Shown here piece by piece: positions 6,711 through 15,227 of a DNA stretch of 45,110 nucleotides. The position numbers and the translations under genes were made by a program. The notes below the pieces were generated by a model. That model did no database searches, was not told the DNA's origin, and saw nothing but the letters and a program-made list of their open reading frames with translations. The stretch comes from Bacillaceae bacterium OF18-1A. GTDB taxonomy: Bacteria; Bacillota; Bacilli; Bacillales; Bacillaceae_G. The stretch lies in the NCBI GenBank assembly GCA_027694045.1, contig JAQEWB010000016.1, positions 1 to 45,110 of the forward strand, given 5' to 3'. Position 1 is the first letter of the stretch, and every line of letters starts with the position of its first letter.

Positions 6711-8360
6711 GTGAAAAAGCAAGTCATTTCATCAGCATTAGCGTTAACTGTTATCGCCGGGGGATTTGGAGCATTTGGAGCAACGACAGCAAAAGCAGAA
6801 GAACAAAAAATTCAATATCATCAAGAATTTAAAACGCCTGCATACATAGGTGAAGAGTGGAAAGCACCAGAAGGACTAGATAAAAAAGAGACGGTCTTTC
6901 AATATTTAGAGAGTAAAAAAGATATGTTTAAATTAGCGGGGAATATTGAAAAACATTTCAATATTGTTGGGGAAGAAAAAGACGCTGAATCTGGTACGAC
7001 ACATGTGAAATTAGTGGAGAAGCATAATAATATTCCTGTGTATGGTTCAGATCAAACAGTTACGTTAGATAAAGAGAATAACGTAAAAGCATTTTTCGGA
7101 CAAGTTATTCCGAATTTAGATAATAAAAATATTCCTGCGACTGCAAGCATTAGTGCAGAACAAGCAGAAACGATTGCAAAGGCAGACATCGAGAAAGAAA
7201 TTGGTGAAGTAAAGAACTATGATGGTGTGAAAAAAGATTTATTTGTGTATGAAAAAGACGGAAAATACTATCTTGCATATTTAGTTAAGGCATCGATTTC
7301 AAAACCAGCTCCAGGATACTGGCATTATTTTGTTGATGCAACAAATGGAAATGTGATTGAGAAATATAATGCTGTAGATAATGTTACTGGTTTTGGTTAC
7401 GGCGTTTTAGGTGCTAGACAATCATTTGAAATTGCTCAAAATGAAAAAACTGGTGCATTCCATTTATTCGATGGTAAACGTGGACAAGGTGTTCATACGT
7501 TCAATGCAGAGAATATGGATGAAAACTGGTTTAATATATTCTCGCAATACCTTGGATATACAGGGGTTGAAGTAGAAAGTAAGAATAAGTTCTTTGATGA
7601 CAAAGCAGCGGTTGATGCGCATGTAAATGCAGGAAAAGTATACGATTATTACAAAAAGACATTTAATCGTAACTCTTTCGATGATAAAGGCGCGAAGCTT
7701 ATTTCGTCTGTGCACGTAGGGAATAAATGGAATAACGCAGCTTGGAATGGTATTCAGATGATGTACGGTGATGGAGATGGTAAGACATTCATTCCATTAT
7801 CTGCTGGACTAGATGTTATCGGTCATGAGTTAACGCATGCTGTAACTGAGCATACAGCAAACCTTGTTTATAAAAATGAATCAGGTGCGCTAAATGAATC
7901 GTTATCTGACATTATGGGTGTTATGGTTGAGAAGAAGAGCTGGGATTTAGGTGCGGACATTTATACACCTGGTAAACCAGGTGATGCACTTCGTTCTCTG
8001 AAAGATCCAGCATCTATTCCAAATCCATTAAAACCAGGTGAAGGTTACCCAGATCATTACAATAAACGTTATACTGGAACGGCTGATAATGGCGGCGTTC
8101 ATATTAACAGTAGTATTAACAATAAAGCTGCATACTTAGTGTCTGACGGTGGCACGCATTACGGTGTGAAAGTAAATGGAGTAGGTCGTGAAGCGACAGA
8201 AAAAATTTACTACCGTGCTCTTACGAAATATTTAACTGCAAACTCTGACTTTAAAATGATGCGTCAAGCAGCACTTCAATCGGCAGAAGATTTATATGGT
8301 AAGAACTCTAAAGAGGTGCAAGCTGTAACGAAAGCTTATGATGCAGTAGGTGTAAAATAA
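6711..8360 (+). CDS. Secreted neutral metalloprotease, M4 family (bacillolysin-like)
   Basis: An exported thermolysin-like zinc protease made as a preproenzyme. The GTG at 6711 (549 aa) starts a signal peptide of KK, a hydrophobic stretch and AKA. FTP and PepSY propeptide domains follow (about 40-220), and the mature catalytic part starts near VTGFGYGVLG. The zinc site is H372-E-L-T-H376 with E396 in the NES motif, and the catalytic histidine lies in GGVHINSS. The GTG is preferred over an in-frame TTG at 6690 because GGGGA lies 8 nt before it. I found no PlcR box (TATGNAN4TNCATA) upstream, so PlcR control is not supported. It is monocistronic with its own terminator. Confidence 0.95.
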   Translation: MKKQVISSALALTVIAGGFGAFGATTAKAEEQKIQYHQEFKTPAYIGEEWKAPEGLDKKETVFQYLESKKDMFKLAGNIEKHFNIVGEEKDAESGTTHVKLVEKHNNIPVYGSDQTVTLDKENNVKAFFGQVIPNLDNKNIPATASISAEQAETIAKADIEKEIGEVKNYDGVKKDLFVYEKDGKYYLAYLVKASISKPAPGYWHYFVDATNGNVIEKYNAVDNVTGFGYGVLGARQSFEIAQNEKTGAFHLFDGKRGQGVHTFNAENMDENWFNIFSQYLGYTGVEVESKNKFFDDKAAVDAHVNAGKVYDYYKKTFNRNSFDDKGAKLISSVHVGNKWNNAAWNGIQMMYGDGDGKTFIPLSAGLDVIGHELTHAVTEHTANLVYKNESGALNESLSDIMGVMVEKKSWDLGADIYTPGKPGDALRSLKDPASIPNPLKPGEGYPDHYNKRYTGTADNGGVHINSSINNKAAYLVSDGGTHYGVKVNGVGREATEKIYYRALTKYLTANSDFKMMRQAALQSAEDLYGKNSKEVQAVTKAYDAVGVK

Positions 8361-8366
8361 GAAGAG

Positions 8367-8401
8367 AAAAAGACCTGACTAGAATGTCAGGTCTTTTTTT
8401 G
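8367..8401 (+). terminator. Terminator of the M4 protease gene
   Basis: AAAAAGACCTGAC pairs with GTCAGGTCTTTTT around TAGAAT, followed by T residues. Confidence 0.9.
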
Positions 8402-8424
8402 TTCTCGTAAAACCTTCAATGTAT

Positions 8425-8742
8425 TTAGTCGCGAATACCTAATGCGATTTTCGCCATACGTGACATGCGTTCTTTCGACCATGGTGGATTCCAAACGACA
8501 TTAACTTCTATTTCATTTACTTCAGGTACGTTCGTTGATAATACTTTTTTTACGTCTGATACAATTTGACCAGCCATCGGACAACCGATAGAAGTCATCG
8601 TCATTGTAATGACAGCATTATTATTTTCATCCGCTGTAACGTCGTAAACTAATCCGAGGTTGACAATATCAACACCTAGCTCAGGATCAATAACAGCCTC
8701 TAAGTTGGCAAATAATTTTTCTTCAAATGCTTGTTGTGACAT
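8425..8742 (-). CDS. MIP18/DUF59 metal-sulfur cluster maturation protein (YitW-like)
   Basis: A 105-aa cytoplasmic protein of the DUF59 (PaaD/SufT/MIP18) family, linked to Fe-S cluster assembly or transfer. The conserved stretches VIDPELGVDIVNLGLVYDV (residues 17-35), the TSIGCP motif with its conserved cysteine, and the C-terminal VWNPPW are all present. The ATG at 8742 is chosen because AGGAGG lies 8 nt upstream; an upstream in-frame extension has no ribosome site. It is a single minus-strand gene between the protease terminator and a chemoreceptor terminator. Confidence 0.9.
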   Translation of the reverse strand: MSQQAFEEKLFANLEAVIDPELGVDIVNLGLVYDVTADENNNAVITMTMTSIGCPMAGQIVSDVKKVLSTNVPEVNEIEVNVVWNPPWSKERMSRMAKIALGIRD

Positions 8743-8816
8743 TCGTAGCACCTCCTGCATATTAATGATATCGATTCTCATTATAACGGAAATGTGTATA
8801 ATGTGCAGAGAATGAG

Positions 8817-8854
8817 CTCAAAAAATCCCCCTTTTGGAAGAGAGATTTCTTGAG
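8817..8854 (-). terminator. Terminator of chemoreceptor gene
   Basis: On the minus strand CTCAA-G-AAATC pairs with GATTT-T-TTGAG, with a T run in the 3' arm just beyond the stop codon. Confidence 0.65.
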
Positions 8855-8857
8855 AAG

Positions 8858-10549
8858 CTATTCCGTTTTAAAATGAGATACGAGTTGATCTAATTCTGCA
8901 ACTGTTTGTTTCATTTGTTTTGCAGTCACTGCCATTTCATTCATAACAACAACTTTTTTCTCCGCAGATTGTGCTATTGCGGCTGTTTCGCTTGAGACTT
9001 CGTTAGAAATGGAGGCAATATTATTGAGTGATGCATTCATTTCTTCGGCACTCGCAGCCATCTCCTCAGCAGTTGCTGATATGTCTTGTATTTGAGTTGA
9101 TACTTTATTTACTTGTTCAACAATTGTTGTGAAAGAAGTGCCAGCCTCACGAATGACATGAATGCCTTCAAATGCTTCTGAACGACCGTGAGACATCATA
9201 GTGCTCGCAGTTTCAGTGTCTTTTTGAATTTGATATAGTAATTGGTTAATATCAGTTGCAGCTGTTTTAGATTGCTCAGCGAGTTTTCGAACTTCATCAG
9301 CTACGACAGCAAATCCTTTTCCTTGTTCACCAGCACGAGCAGCTTCAATAGAAGCATTTAAAGCTAGTAAGTTTGTTTGTTCAGCGATATTAGAAATAGA
9401 TTGTACAGCTGTATCAATGTATTTTGTATGAGTAATTAGACGTTCGACCACTTCTGATGTAGCATTGACAGCTTCATGTATCGTTGTCATTTGTGAAACG
9501 GATTTTTGGATAACAGTACTTCCGTCGTTAGCATGTTCAGATGTAGCTACAGCAAGTTCGGCTACAGAAGAAGCAGATTCAGCAATACGCTGAACGCTTG
9601 CTGTCATATCGTCCATTGCAGTTGAGCTCTCTTCCATACTAGAACTTTGCGATTGAATATTTGCATTTAAATTAGACATAGAGCTTTGAACTTTTATTGT
9701 TGCCTCACGTGATGTATTTGTTTTTTCAAGCATATTATCAGAAGCATACTGCACTTCAATAGAAGTTTTTTGAACGCGCTGAATGATATGTTGCAAGTTT
9801 TCGAGCATTGTATTAAATGATGATGCAATCGCACCGATTTCATCATTGCTATTTACTTGTAGGCGAGCTGTTAAGTCACCTTCTTGAGAAGCTAATTCTT
9901 TTAGCTTAATATCGATTTCCTGAATTGGCTTTACGAGCTTACCAGAGAACCACCATACTAATATAAGTGCAACGACAATACATACAACAAGTGATGAGAA
10001 AACAATATATTTGATGAGTAGGGCAGATTGATCAATTTTTTCGATAGTTTGCTCACGTAATTTTGCTTGTTCATTGCTGTAATTTGTGAAATCACCAATT
10101 ACTTTATAGACAGTTCCATTTTCTGTAGAAGCTACTTGGAAAGCCTCTTCCCACTTTTGTTCTTTTGCAAGAGTGAACACTTTCTCTTCAATGAATGTTC
10201 TCCAATTGGAACCTAATTCGAGTGAACGCTTTACAGACTCAGAAATGTTAGGATTCGAAAGAAGTTGTTCTTTTCTATCTTCAAGAAGTTTACTCATCTC
10301 ATTAAATTTATCTAATTCGACTTGATCATGCTGTAATAAATAACCTCTTAAAGCAGAGAGTTGTACTTGATAAGCATCTCCGCGCTCTTTTAAATCTGTT
10401 GCGAGAGGGGAAATCTCTTTTTGTAGTGCTTCAGCTTCATTTGATTCCATAATAGTGAAGTATAAAATTGAAGCTAAGGCGATGCTAAATAAAGCACAAA
10501 TCGTTCCCATAATAAACATAAGTTTCTTTCGGATACTTATAAAATTCAT
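8858..10549 (-). CDS. Methyl-accepting chemotaxis protein with 4HB-type sensor
   Basis: A 563-aa membrane chemoreceptor. It has an N-terminal transmembrane helix (about 10-30), a helical extracytoplasmic region of about 150 residues that looks like a four-helix-bundle sensor, a second transmembrane helix (about 183-205), and HAMP (206-258). The long signalling coiled coil has its hairpin tip at [20 protein letters not shown]. It would pass ligand binding to CheA/CheW. AAAGGAGG lies about 12 nt before the ATG. The upstream leader holds a long imperfect hairpin at 10608-10653. The ligand cannot be predicted. Confidence 0.93.
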   Translation of the reverse strand: MNFISIRKKLMFIMGTICALFSIALASILYFTIMESNEAEALQKEISPLATDLKERGDAYQVQLSALRGYLLQHDQVELDKFNEMSKLLEDRKEQLLSNPNISESVKRSLELGSNWRTFIEEKVFTLAKEQKWEEAFQVASTENGTVYKVIGDFTNYSNEQAKLREQTIEKIDQSALLIKYIVFSSLVVCIVVALILVWWFSGKLVKPIQEIDIKLKELASQEGDLTARLQVNSNDEIGAIASSFNTMLENLQHIIQRVQKTSIEVQYASDNMLEKTNTSREATIKVQSSMSNLNANIQSQSSSMEESSTAMDDMTASVQRIAESASSVAELAVATSEHANDGSTVIQKSVSQMTTIHEAVNATSEVVERLITHTKYIDTAVQSISNIAEQTNLLALNASIEAARAGEQGKGFAVVADEVRKLAEQSKTAATDINQLLYQIQKDTETASTMMSHGRSEAFEGIHVIREAGTSFTTIVEQVNKVSTQIQDISATAEEMAASAEEMNASLNNIASISNEVSSETAAIAQSAEKKVVVMNEMAVTAKQMKQTVAELDQLVSHFKTE

Positions 10550-10607
10550 ATAATAAAAAGCCTCCTTTTAAAAATCTTAGTATTAGAATTAATAAATGTG
10601 ATAAATG

Positions 10608-10653
10608 GAAAGAAAGCTTTACTCCGGTTGGAATAAAGCTCTCTTCTTTCCTT
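10608..10653 (-). other. Long imperfect hairpin in the chemoreceptor leader
   Basis: GGAAAGAA, GCTTTA and TCC pair with GGA, TAAAGC and TTCTTTCC around a GGTT loop. No T run follows on either strand, so it is not a clear terminator. It lies about 60 nt upstream of the minus-strand chemoreceptor start. Confidence 0.5.
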
Positions 10654-10769
10654 TAGGAATTATAGCAGACGAAATAGGAGATAGAAAGAAATATTTTAAA
10701 GTGAAAAAAGAGAGATTGTAAATAGTAGTACCTCGTTATAAAAATCTTAAATAAAAATAAGAAATACTA

Positions 10770-10832
10770 TTGTAATTCGAAATAACATCATGTATACTTC
10801 TAATTAGTTGATAACGATTATCAGTATCAACT
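10770..10832 (+). promoter_or_regulatory. Fur-box promoter for a short transcript
   Basis: TTGTAA (10770-10775), a 17-nt spacer and TATACT (10793-10798) make a good sigma-A promoter. Just downstream, at the expected start of transcription, GATAACGATTATCAGTATC (10810-10828) matches the 19-bp Fur consensus GATAATGATAATCATTATC at 16 of 19 positions. It lies in the inverted repeat AGTTGATA-N11-TATCAACT (10806-10832). This placement predicts iron-dependent repression. Confidence 0.75.
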
Positions 10833-11007
10833 AAAACATTACTCTTCGTTATGTTGGTCATACCCCTTTTTGACGACGTAAGTCAGAGACGAAATGTTGA
10901 AATATCTTGTGTCCTATTCTACAGAATTATGGTAATCTCCAACCTCAACTTATATGCGTAAGCATGCAAAAAGGATCCTATCCGTGAAGGGATCCTTTTT
11001 TGCATGC
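10805..11007 (+). ncRNA. Candidate Fur-regulated small RNA
   Basis: A transcript from the promoter at 10770-10798 would run about 200 nt to the strong terminator at 10962-11007. The only ORF of note is a 36-codon frame (10851-10961) with no ribosome site. The RNA holds unpaired C-rich stretches (TACCCCTTTTT near 10861 and CTCCAACCTC near 10938), as would suit pairing with ribosome sites. B. subtilis FsrA is a Fur-controlled RNA of this general type, but I see no sequence likeness that would make this an FsrA homologue. A short iron-regulated peptide gene remains possible. Confidence 0.5.
10962..11007 (+). terminator. Strong 17-bp terminator of the Fur-box transcript
   Basis: GCATGCAAAAAGGATCC (10962-10978) pairs with GGATCCTTTTTTGCATGC (10989-11007 region). 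The T run lies inside the stem, so it may act in both directions. Confidence 0.78.
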
Positions 11008-11054
11008 ATATACTGAGCTTCTCACATCGTCTTTACATTTCAATCCTTAATGCC

Positions 11055-11070
11055 CTTACAAAAGTGTAAG
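11055..11070 (+). promoter_or_regulatory. BceR-like box upstream of exported zincin
   Basis: CTTACA-AAAG-TGTAAG is a perfect inverted repeat that fits TNACA-N4-TGTAA, the pattern known for BceR-type response regulators. A related half-site, CGTAAG, follows at 11080. The same motif occurs upstream of dedA (19976-19989). Confidence 0.55.
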
Positions 11071-11153
11071 CTTTTCGTAAGGAAAACAAATAGTTTTATG
11101 TGTAATTTCCCTATATTCTAAAGAAAGAATTTAAATTATATAGGGAGGAAAAT

Positions 11154-12278
11154 ATGAAAAAGAAATTTTTAGCAGCTTTAGGCGCAATGACAATCTTAGG
11201 AGCAGGTGGGTATGGGTATTACGCTTATTATGAACCAACTGCAAAAGAAGTTCCTTTGAACGTAGATACAAAGCAACTTCCATATAAAGACTTACAAGCT
11301 GAATGGAAACAAATGAATATGGACCGCTATGTGACAAGAACTGCACAGCAAGTTTGGGATACATGGGGGGATTTGGATAAAATTTGGACAGGAGCTAACT
11401 ACAAAGATTACAATTTGCTTGTTGTAAGTGGTGAAGAGGCATGGGTTATTTCTACTGATAAAAACATTAAGAAAATATCTTCAAACGATTTACCGATGCG
11501 CTTTAGTCCAAGTGGGGCAGATTATTCTTATGAAGCTCCGACAAAGAAATATAATAATAAACCAACAATTAAGGTAGAAGTTGCACCAGGCTTATTTAAA
11601 GATGAATATGATCAAGGTGAATTTAAAGCTTTACCATCTTCGTCTCAGTTGTTTATTTTTTCAACGCATGAAGAATTCCATCACTACCAAGATAATTGGA
11701 AAGTAGATAAGGTCGATCAAGAAAAAATAATGGCCCTTGTAAATAACAAAGAGGCTAGAAAAGTTCGCCTTGAATTATTAGCAAATGTAAGAAAGGCAGT
11801 TATCGACACGGATAACGAAAAAGAACATTTAGAAGCAGCTAAATATTGGTTCGATAAGTATCAAAAGGATCATGCGGAAGATTATAAAACAGTTAGAGGC
11901 ATGGATGTATTAGAAGGTACGGCACGTTATTTTGATATGGCTGTTAACGTTCGTTCTAATATTGGTATGAATGCAAATAAAGAAGATATTTACAAAAAAT
12001 ATCAATATTTAATAGAAAAAGATTATCCATTAAATATTTCTCGCATGAATGGTTTAGCAGATTCTGAATCATATGATTTAGGCGGAGCGGCAGGCGTTCT
12101 ACTAGAGAAAAATAGGAAAGATAAGTCTTGGCAAAAAGAAGCAGAAAACGGAACGCCTTTAGTAGAATTACTTTTAAAAGATATAAAAGCAACTCCTCAA
12201 CAGCCTTCAAAAGAAATTGATAATCTTATGAAAGAAATTGTAGAAAAACAAAAAAAGCTACAGGAAGAAAATAAATAA
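11154..12278 (+). CDS. Exported or membrane-anchored zincin-like protein
   Basis: A 374-aa protein I do not recognise by name. A short basic N-terminus and a hydrophobic stretch (about 5-24) without a clear cleavage site or lipobox suggest a membrane anchor with the bulk outside. HEEFH at 172-176 is a HEXXH zinc motif. A glutamate in VLEGTARY (E254), about 80 residues on, could be the third ligand. The C-terminus is lysine- and glutamate-rich. The ribosome site AGGGAGG precedes the ATG. A BceR-like box lies about 85 bp upstream, suggesting induction by cell-envelope stress. Peptidase activity is inferred from the motif alone. Confidence 0.75.
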   Translation: MKKKFLAALGAMTILGAGGYGYYAYYEPTAKEVPLNVDTKQLPYKDLQAEWKQMNMDRYVTRTAQQVWDTWGDLDKIWTGANYKDYNLLVVSGEEAWVISTDKNIKKISSNDLPMRFSPSGADYSYEAPTKKYNNKPTIKVEVAPGLFKDEYDQGEFKALPSSSQLFIFSTHEEFHHYQDNWKVDKVDQEKIMALVNNKEARKVRLELLANVRKAVIDTDNEKEHLEAAKYWFDKYQKDHAEDYKTVRGMDVLEGTARYFDMAVNVRSNIGMNANKEDIYKKYQYLIEKDYPLNISRMNGLADSESYDLGGAAGVLLEKNRKDKSWQKEAENGTPLVELLLKDIKATPQQPSKEIDNLMKEIVEKQKKLQEENK

Positions 12279-12287
12279 ATGATGAAA

Positions 12288-12322
12288 GAAAGGGCGCTTT
12301 TAAACAGGGAGCGCCCTTTTTC
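12288..12322 (+). terminator. Terminator between convergent genes
   Basis: AGGGCGCT pairs with AGCGCCCT, followed by T residues; A residues on the other side allow it to serve the minus-strand methyltransferase as well. Confidence 0.8.
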
Positions 12323-13115
12323 ATCTTGTCGCAACTATTGTATATAGACCGGGTATCCGTTCTTCGATTCCTTTCGGTGCAGTAGAAGGGAAGACCCACC
12401 TTTGATGAGACCCGTGTTCCTCAACTAGTTTTTCGATTTTAAAATGTTCTTCTGCGAGGGCTGTAATAATTTCTCCTAACGTCCAGCGGCGGATCATTGT
12501 TTTCGGTACAGATTCTTTCTGCGTTTCTGTAAGAAGAATATTGTAAGCAACATCATCTTCAATTAGTTCTTCATCGAAATAATTTCCACTTGCTTGAAAG
12601 GATGGATGGTCTATTCCTAACAATTTTGTATACATTGGATGGTAGTCACGAAGGATGAGCATTCCATCTGGTGTTAATAGTTGAGAGATTTTTGTAAAGA
12701 GCGGTTGTAAATCTAAAAAATAATGAAGCACACCAAGTTCTAGTAATACGATATCAAATGATTCGGTGAGGTTTACATCTAGTACATCAGAGACGATGTA
12801 TTGAATAGAAACTCCGGCAGCGTCAGCAAGTTCGTTTGCGTATTTCGCATTACTTGCTGAAATATCAACAACAGTTACATCAGCTTCTAAGAGGGAAAGA
12901 GCAACGGCCTTACTCCCCTTGGACCCGAGTAAATTAATAATCCGTTTTCCGTTTGGCGATTGTATGTAAGGTAAATAATGAGATACCTCGCGAGCAGGAT
13001 TTTCCATGAGCTTTTTTGCATACTCTTCTGGCGATCCATGACGATTCGTCCAAGCTTCATAAGCAGCTGCATTCCAGCTTTTTTCATTTATCTTGCTTAG
13101 TTGTTTTTGATTCAT
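12321..13115 (-). CDS. Class I SAM-dependent methyltransferase
   Basis: A 264-aa cytoplasmic methyltransferase. Motif I is INLLGSKGSKAVALSLL, followed by VTVVDISASN for the ribose-binding acidic residue and SDVLDV for adenine contact. The substrate is unknown. The glycine-rich loop GSKGSK deviates from the usual GxGxG. The ATG at 13115 is chosen because AAAGGAG is 8 nt upstream; a GTG at 13124 overlaps that ribosome site. It is divergent from the metS T-box and convergent with the exported zincin. Confidence 0.85.
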   Translation of the reverse strand: MNQKQLSKINEKSWNAAAYEAWTNRHGSPEEYAKKLMENPAREVSHYLPYIQSPNGKRIINLLGSKGSKAVALSLLEADVTVVDISASNAKYANELADAAGVSIQYIVSDVLDVNLTESFDIVLLELGVLHYFLDLQPLFTKISQLLTPDGMLILRDYHPMYTKLLGIDHPSFQASGNYFDEELIEDDVAYNILLTETQKESVPKTMIRRWTLGEIITALAEEHFKIEKLVEEHGSHQRWVFPSTAPKGIEERIPGLYTIVATR

Positions 13116-13239
13116 TGTTATCACTCCTTTTGTGAACGTATAGTTATTCGGCGGGGGGAGGGGATTTCCTGTTTTTTAAAAATGAAGTTTGATTTTTCTG
13201 TAATTTAGTCGTAAAATACGTGTTATATATAAAAGCGTT

Positions 13240-13532
13240 GAAAAGGAAAAGTAGGATGAAAACATTCTTTCCAGAGAGCTTCGGTAGCTGAGAAGAAGCA
13301 AGAATATTCATTTGAAAAATGGCCTTTGAGCTTCGTCCTGAACTTATGAAATGATAATAGTAGGCGGCGACGAGAGTTGGTACTCGTTATCAAAACCACA
13401 GTATAAGAGCATATAGCTCCGTACTTGTTAAGGCTAATTATGTGAGTAATTGGCGAAATAAGGTGGTACCGCGACTGTTTATACAGCCCCGCCCTTATCT
13501 TTTTTAAGATAGGGGCGGGGCTTTTTATATTT
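13240..13532 (+). promoter_or_regulatory. Methionine-specific T-box riboswitch
   Basis: This leader shows the full T-box layout. Stem I contains AGAGAGC and the GGTAGCTGAGA apical region. The specifier loop reads ATG (13319-13321), placed directly before GCCTTTGAG. The T-box AGGTGGTACCGCGACT (13461-13476) contains TGGT, which fits a tRNA-Met with discriminator A. A terminator stem, GCCCCGCCCTTATCTT paired with AAGATAGGGGCGGGGC, and a T run end it at about 13532. Uncharged tRNA-Met should allow read-through into metS. Confidence 0.92.
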
Positions 13533-13549
13533 TAAAGGAGGAATATAAG

Positions 13550-15184
13550 ATGAGTATTTTTATTGGAGGCGCTTGGCCGTATGCAAATGGTTCGCTACAT
13601 CTTGGACATATTGCTAGTTTGTTACCAGGAGATATTATAGCACGTTATTACCGGGCAAAAGGTGAGAATGTGTTGTATGTTTCAGGAAGTGATTGTAATG
13701 GAACACCGATTACAATTAGAGCAAAGCAAGAAGGTGTGACGGTGAAGGAAATTGCTGATACGTATCATGAGGAATTTGAGCGGTGTTTTCAGGATCTTGG
13801 TTTTACGTATGATTGCTATACACGTACAGATAGTGAGCACCATCATGGAACCGTTCAAAAAGTTTTTTTGCGTTTATTAGAAGAAGGCTATATTTATAAA
13901 AAAACAGTGGAACAAGCATATTGCGAAACGTGTACGCAATTTTTACCGGATCGTTATGTAGAAGGCATTTGTCCTCATTGTCATGAAGCAGCAAGAGGAG
14001 ATCAATGTGATGCTTGTTCTGCTATTTTAGATCCGCTTGATTTGTTAGAAAAGAAATGTAAGTTATGTGGTAGTACGCCATCTGTACAGGAAACAGAGCA
14101 TTTCTATTTTGCATTGCATACATTTCAGGAGCAAATCAAAACGGCTGTAGAAAACGCCAAACAAACAGGAACATGGCGCGACAATGCGATTCAGCTAACA
14201 GAAAGATATGTAAAGGAAGGGCTACAAGATAGGGCAGTGTCACGAGATTTACCAATTGGGGTTCCAATTCCAGTAGAAGGGTATGAAGATAAGAAAGTTT
14301 ACGTATGGATTGAAGCGGTGACAGGGTATTATTCAGCGAGTAAACATTGGGCTGAAGAAACAGGAAGGGATGATCGAGAGTTTTGGGGGAGAGATGTGAA
14401 AACATATTATGTACATGGGAAGGATAATATACCGTTCCATTCCATCATTTGGCCGGCAGTATTACTTGGAATAGGAGAGGAAGCAACCCCACGCCATATT
14501 GTTTCAAATGAGTATTTAACAGTAGAAAAAAGGAAGTTATCTACAAGTAAAAACTGGGCGGTATGGGTACCGGACATATTAGAACGCTATGATCCAGATT
14601 CTATTCGTTATTTTTTAACGATAAATGCACCAGAAAATCGTGATACTGATTTTTCATGGCGTGAATTTATTTACAGCCATAATAGTGAATTGTTAGGTGC
14701 ATATGGGAACTTTGTGAACCGAACGTTAAAGTTTATTGAAAAGTATTATGATGGCATTGTACCGAAGGGAACTATTCATGTTGAGCTGAAAGATAAGGTG
14801 GAAGGATTATATAAAAATATAGGTGAGTCGATCGAACAAACTAAATTTAAGGTGGCGTTAGAGACAATATTTGATGCAGTACGATTTGCAAATAAATATT
14901 TTGATGAGCGGCAACCGTGGAAACAAAAAGAAGATGATCCAGTTTCATGCGAAGAAACAATTTATAACTGTGTGTATCTCATCGCTAATTTCGCAAATTT
15001 CCTTGAACCATTTTTACCATTTTCAAGTGAAAGAGTTAGAAACACATTATCGATTGGGAAACGAAATTGGGAGCCTCAACATACGTTGCCAAGTAGAATT
15101 GATAGCGTGCAGCCACTATTTGAACGGATTGATGTGAAACAAATTGAGCATGAGGTAGAGAAATTATATGGAGCGGTAAAGTGA
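13550..15184 (+). CDS. metS: Methionyl-tRNA synthetase, second (two-knuckle) type
   Basis: It charges tRNA-Met with methionine. At 544 aa it has the HIGH motif as HLGH (17-20) and the KMSKS loop as KLSTSK near residue 330. Four CxxC pairs (C125/128, C141/144, C153/156, C170/173) make two zinc knuckles. The sequence ends after the anticodon-binding helices, without the C-terminal tRNA-binding/dimer domain of the usual Bacillus enzyme. This matches the MetRS2 type described in B. anthracis and Streptococcus pneumoniae, linked to tolerance of some MetRS inhibitors. AAAGGAGG lies before the ATG. Transcription is controlled by the Met T-box directly upstream. Confidence 0.93.
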   Translation: MSIFIGGAWPYANGSLHLGHIASLLPGDIIARYYRAKGENVLYVSGSDCNGTPITIRAKQEGVTVKEIADTYHEEFERCFQDLGFTYDCYTRTDSEHHHGTVQKVFLRLLEEGYIYKKTVEQAYCETCTQFLPDRYVEGICPHCHEAARGDQCDACSAILDPLDLLEKKCKLCGSTPSVQETEHFYFALHTFQEQIKTAVENAKQTGTWRDNAIQLTERYVKEGLQDRAVSRDLPIGVPIPVEGYEDKKVYVWIEAVTGYYSASKHWAEETGRDDREFWGRDVKTYYVHGKDNIPFHSIIWPAVLLGIGEEATPRHIVSNEYLTVEKRKLSTSKNWAVWVPDILERYDPDSIRYFLTINAPENRDTDFSWREFIYSHNSELLGAYGNFVNRTLKFIEKYYDGIVPKGTIHVELKDKVEGLYKNIGESIEQTKFKVALETIFDAVRFANKYFDERQPWKQKEDDPVSCEETIYNCVYLIANFANFLEPFLPFSSERVRNTLSIGKRNWEPQHTLPSRIDSVQPLFERIDVKQIEHEVEKLYGAVK

Positions 15185-15188
15185 GATA

Positions 15189-15227
15189 GAGAAAAAGACC
15201 TTTCATTATTTGAAAGGTCTTTTTCTC
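15189..15227. terminator. Bidirectional terminator between metS and EamA gene
   Basis: A perfect 17-bp stem, GAGAAAAAGACCTTTCA with its complement, closes a TTATT loop. It ends metS and overlaps the stop codon of the convergent EamA gene. Confidence 0.88.

Noticed and set aside
7464..7715. Minus-strand open frame inside the protease gene
   Set aside because: Shadow of the protease coding sequence with no independent start signals.
10851..10961. 36-codon ORF in the Fur-box transcript as a protein gene
   Set aside because: No ribosome site before the ATG (the bases are CTCTTCGTT); kept only as an alternative to the RNA reading.
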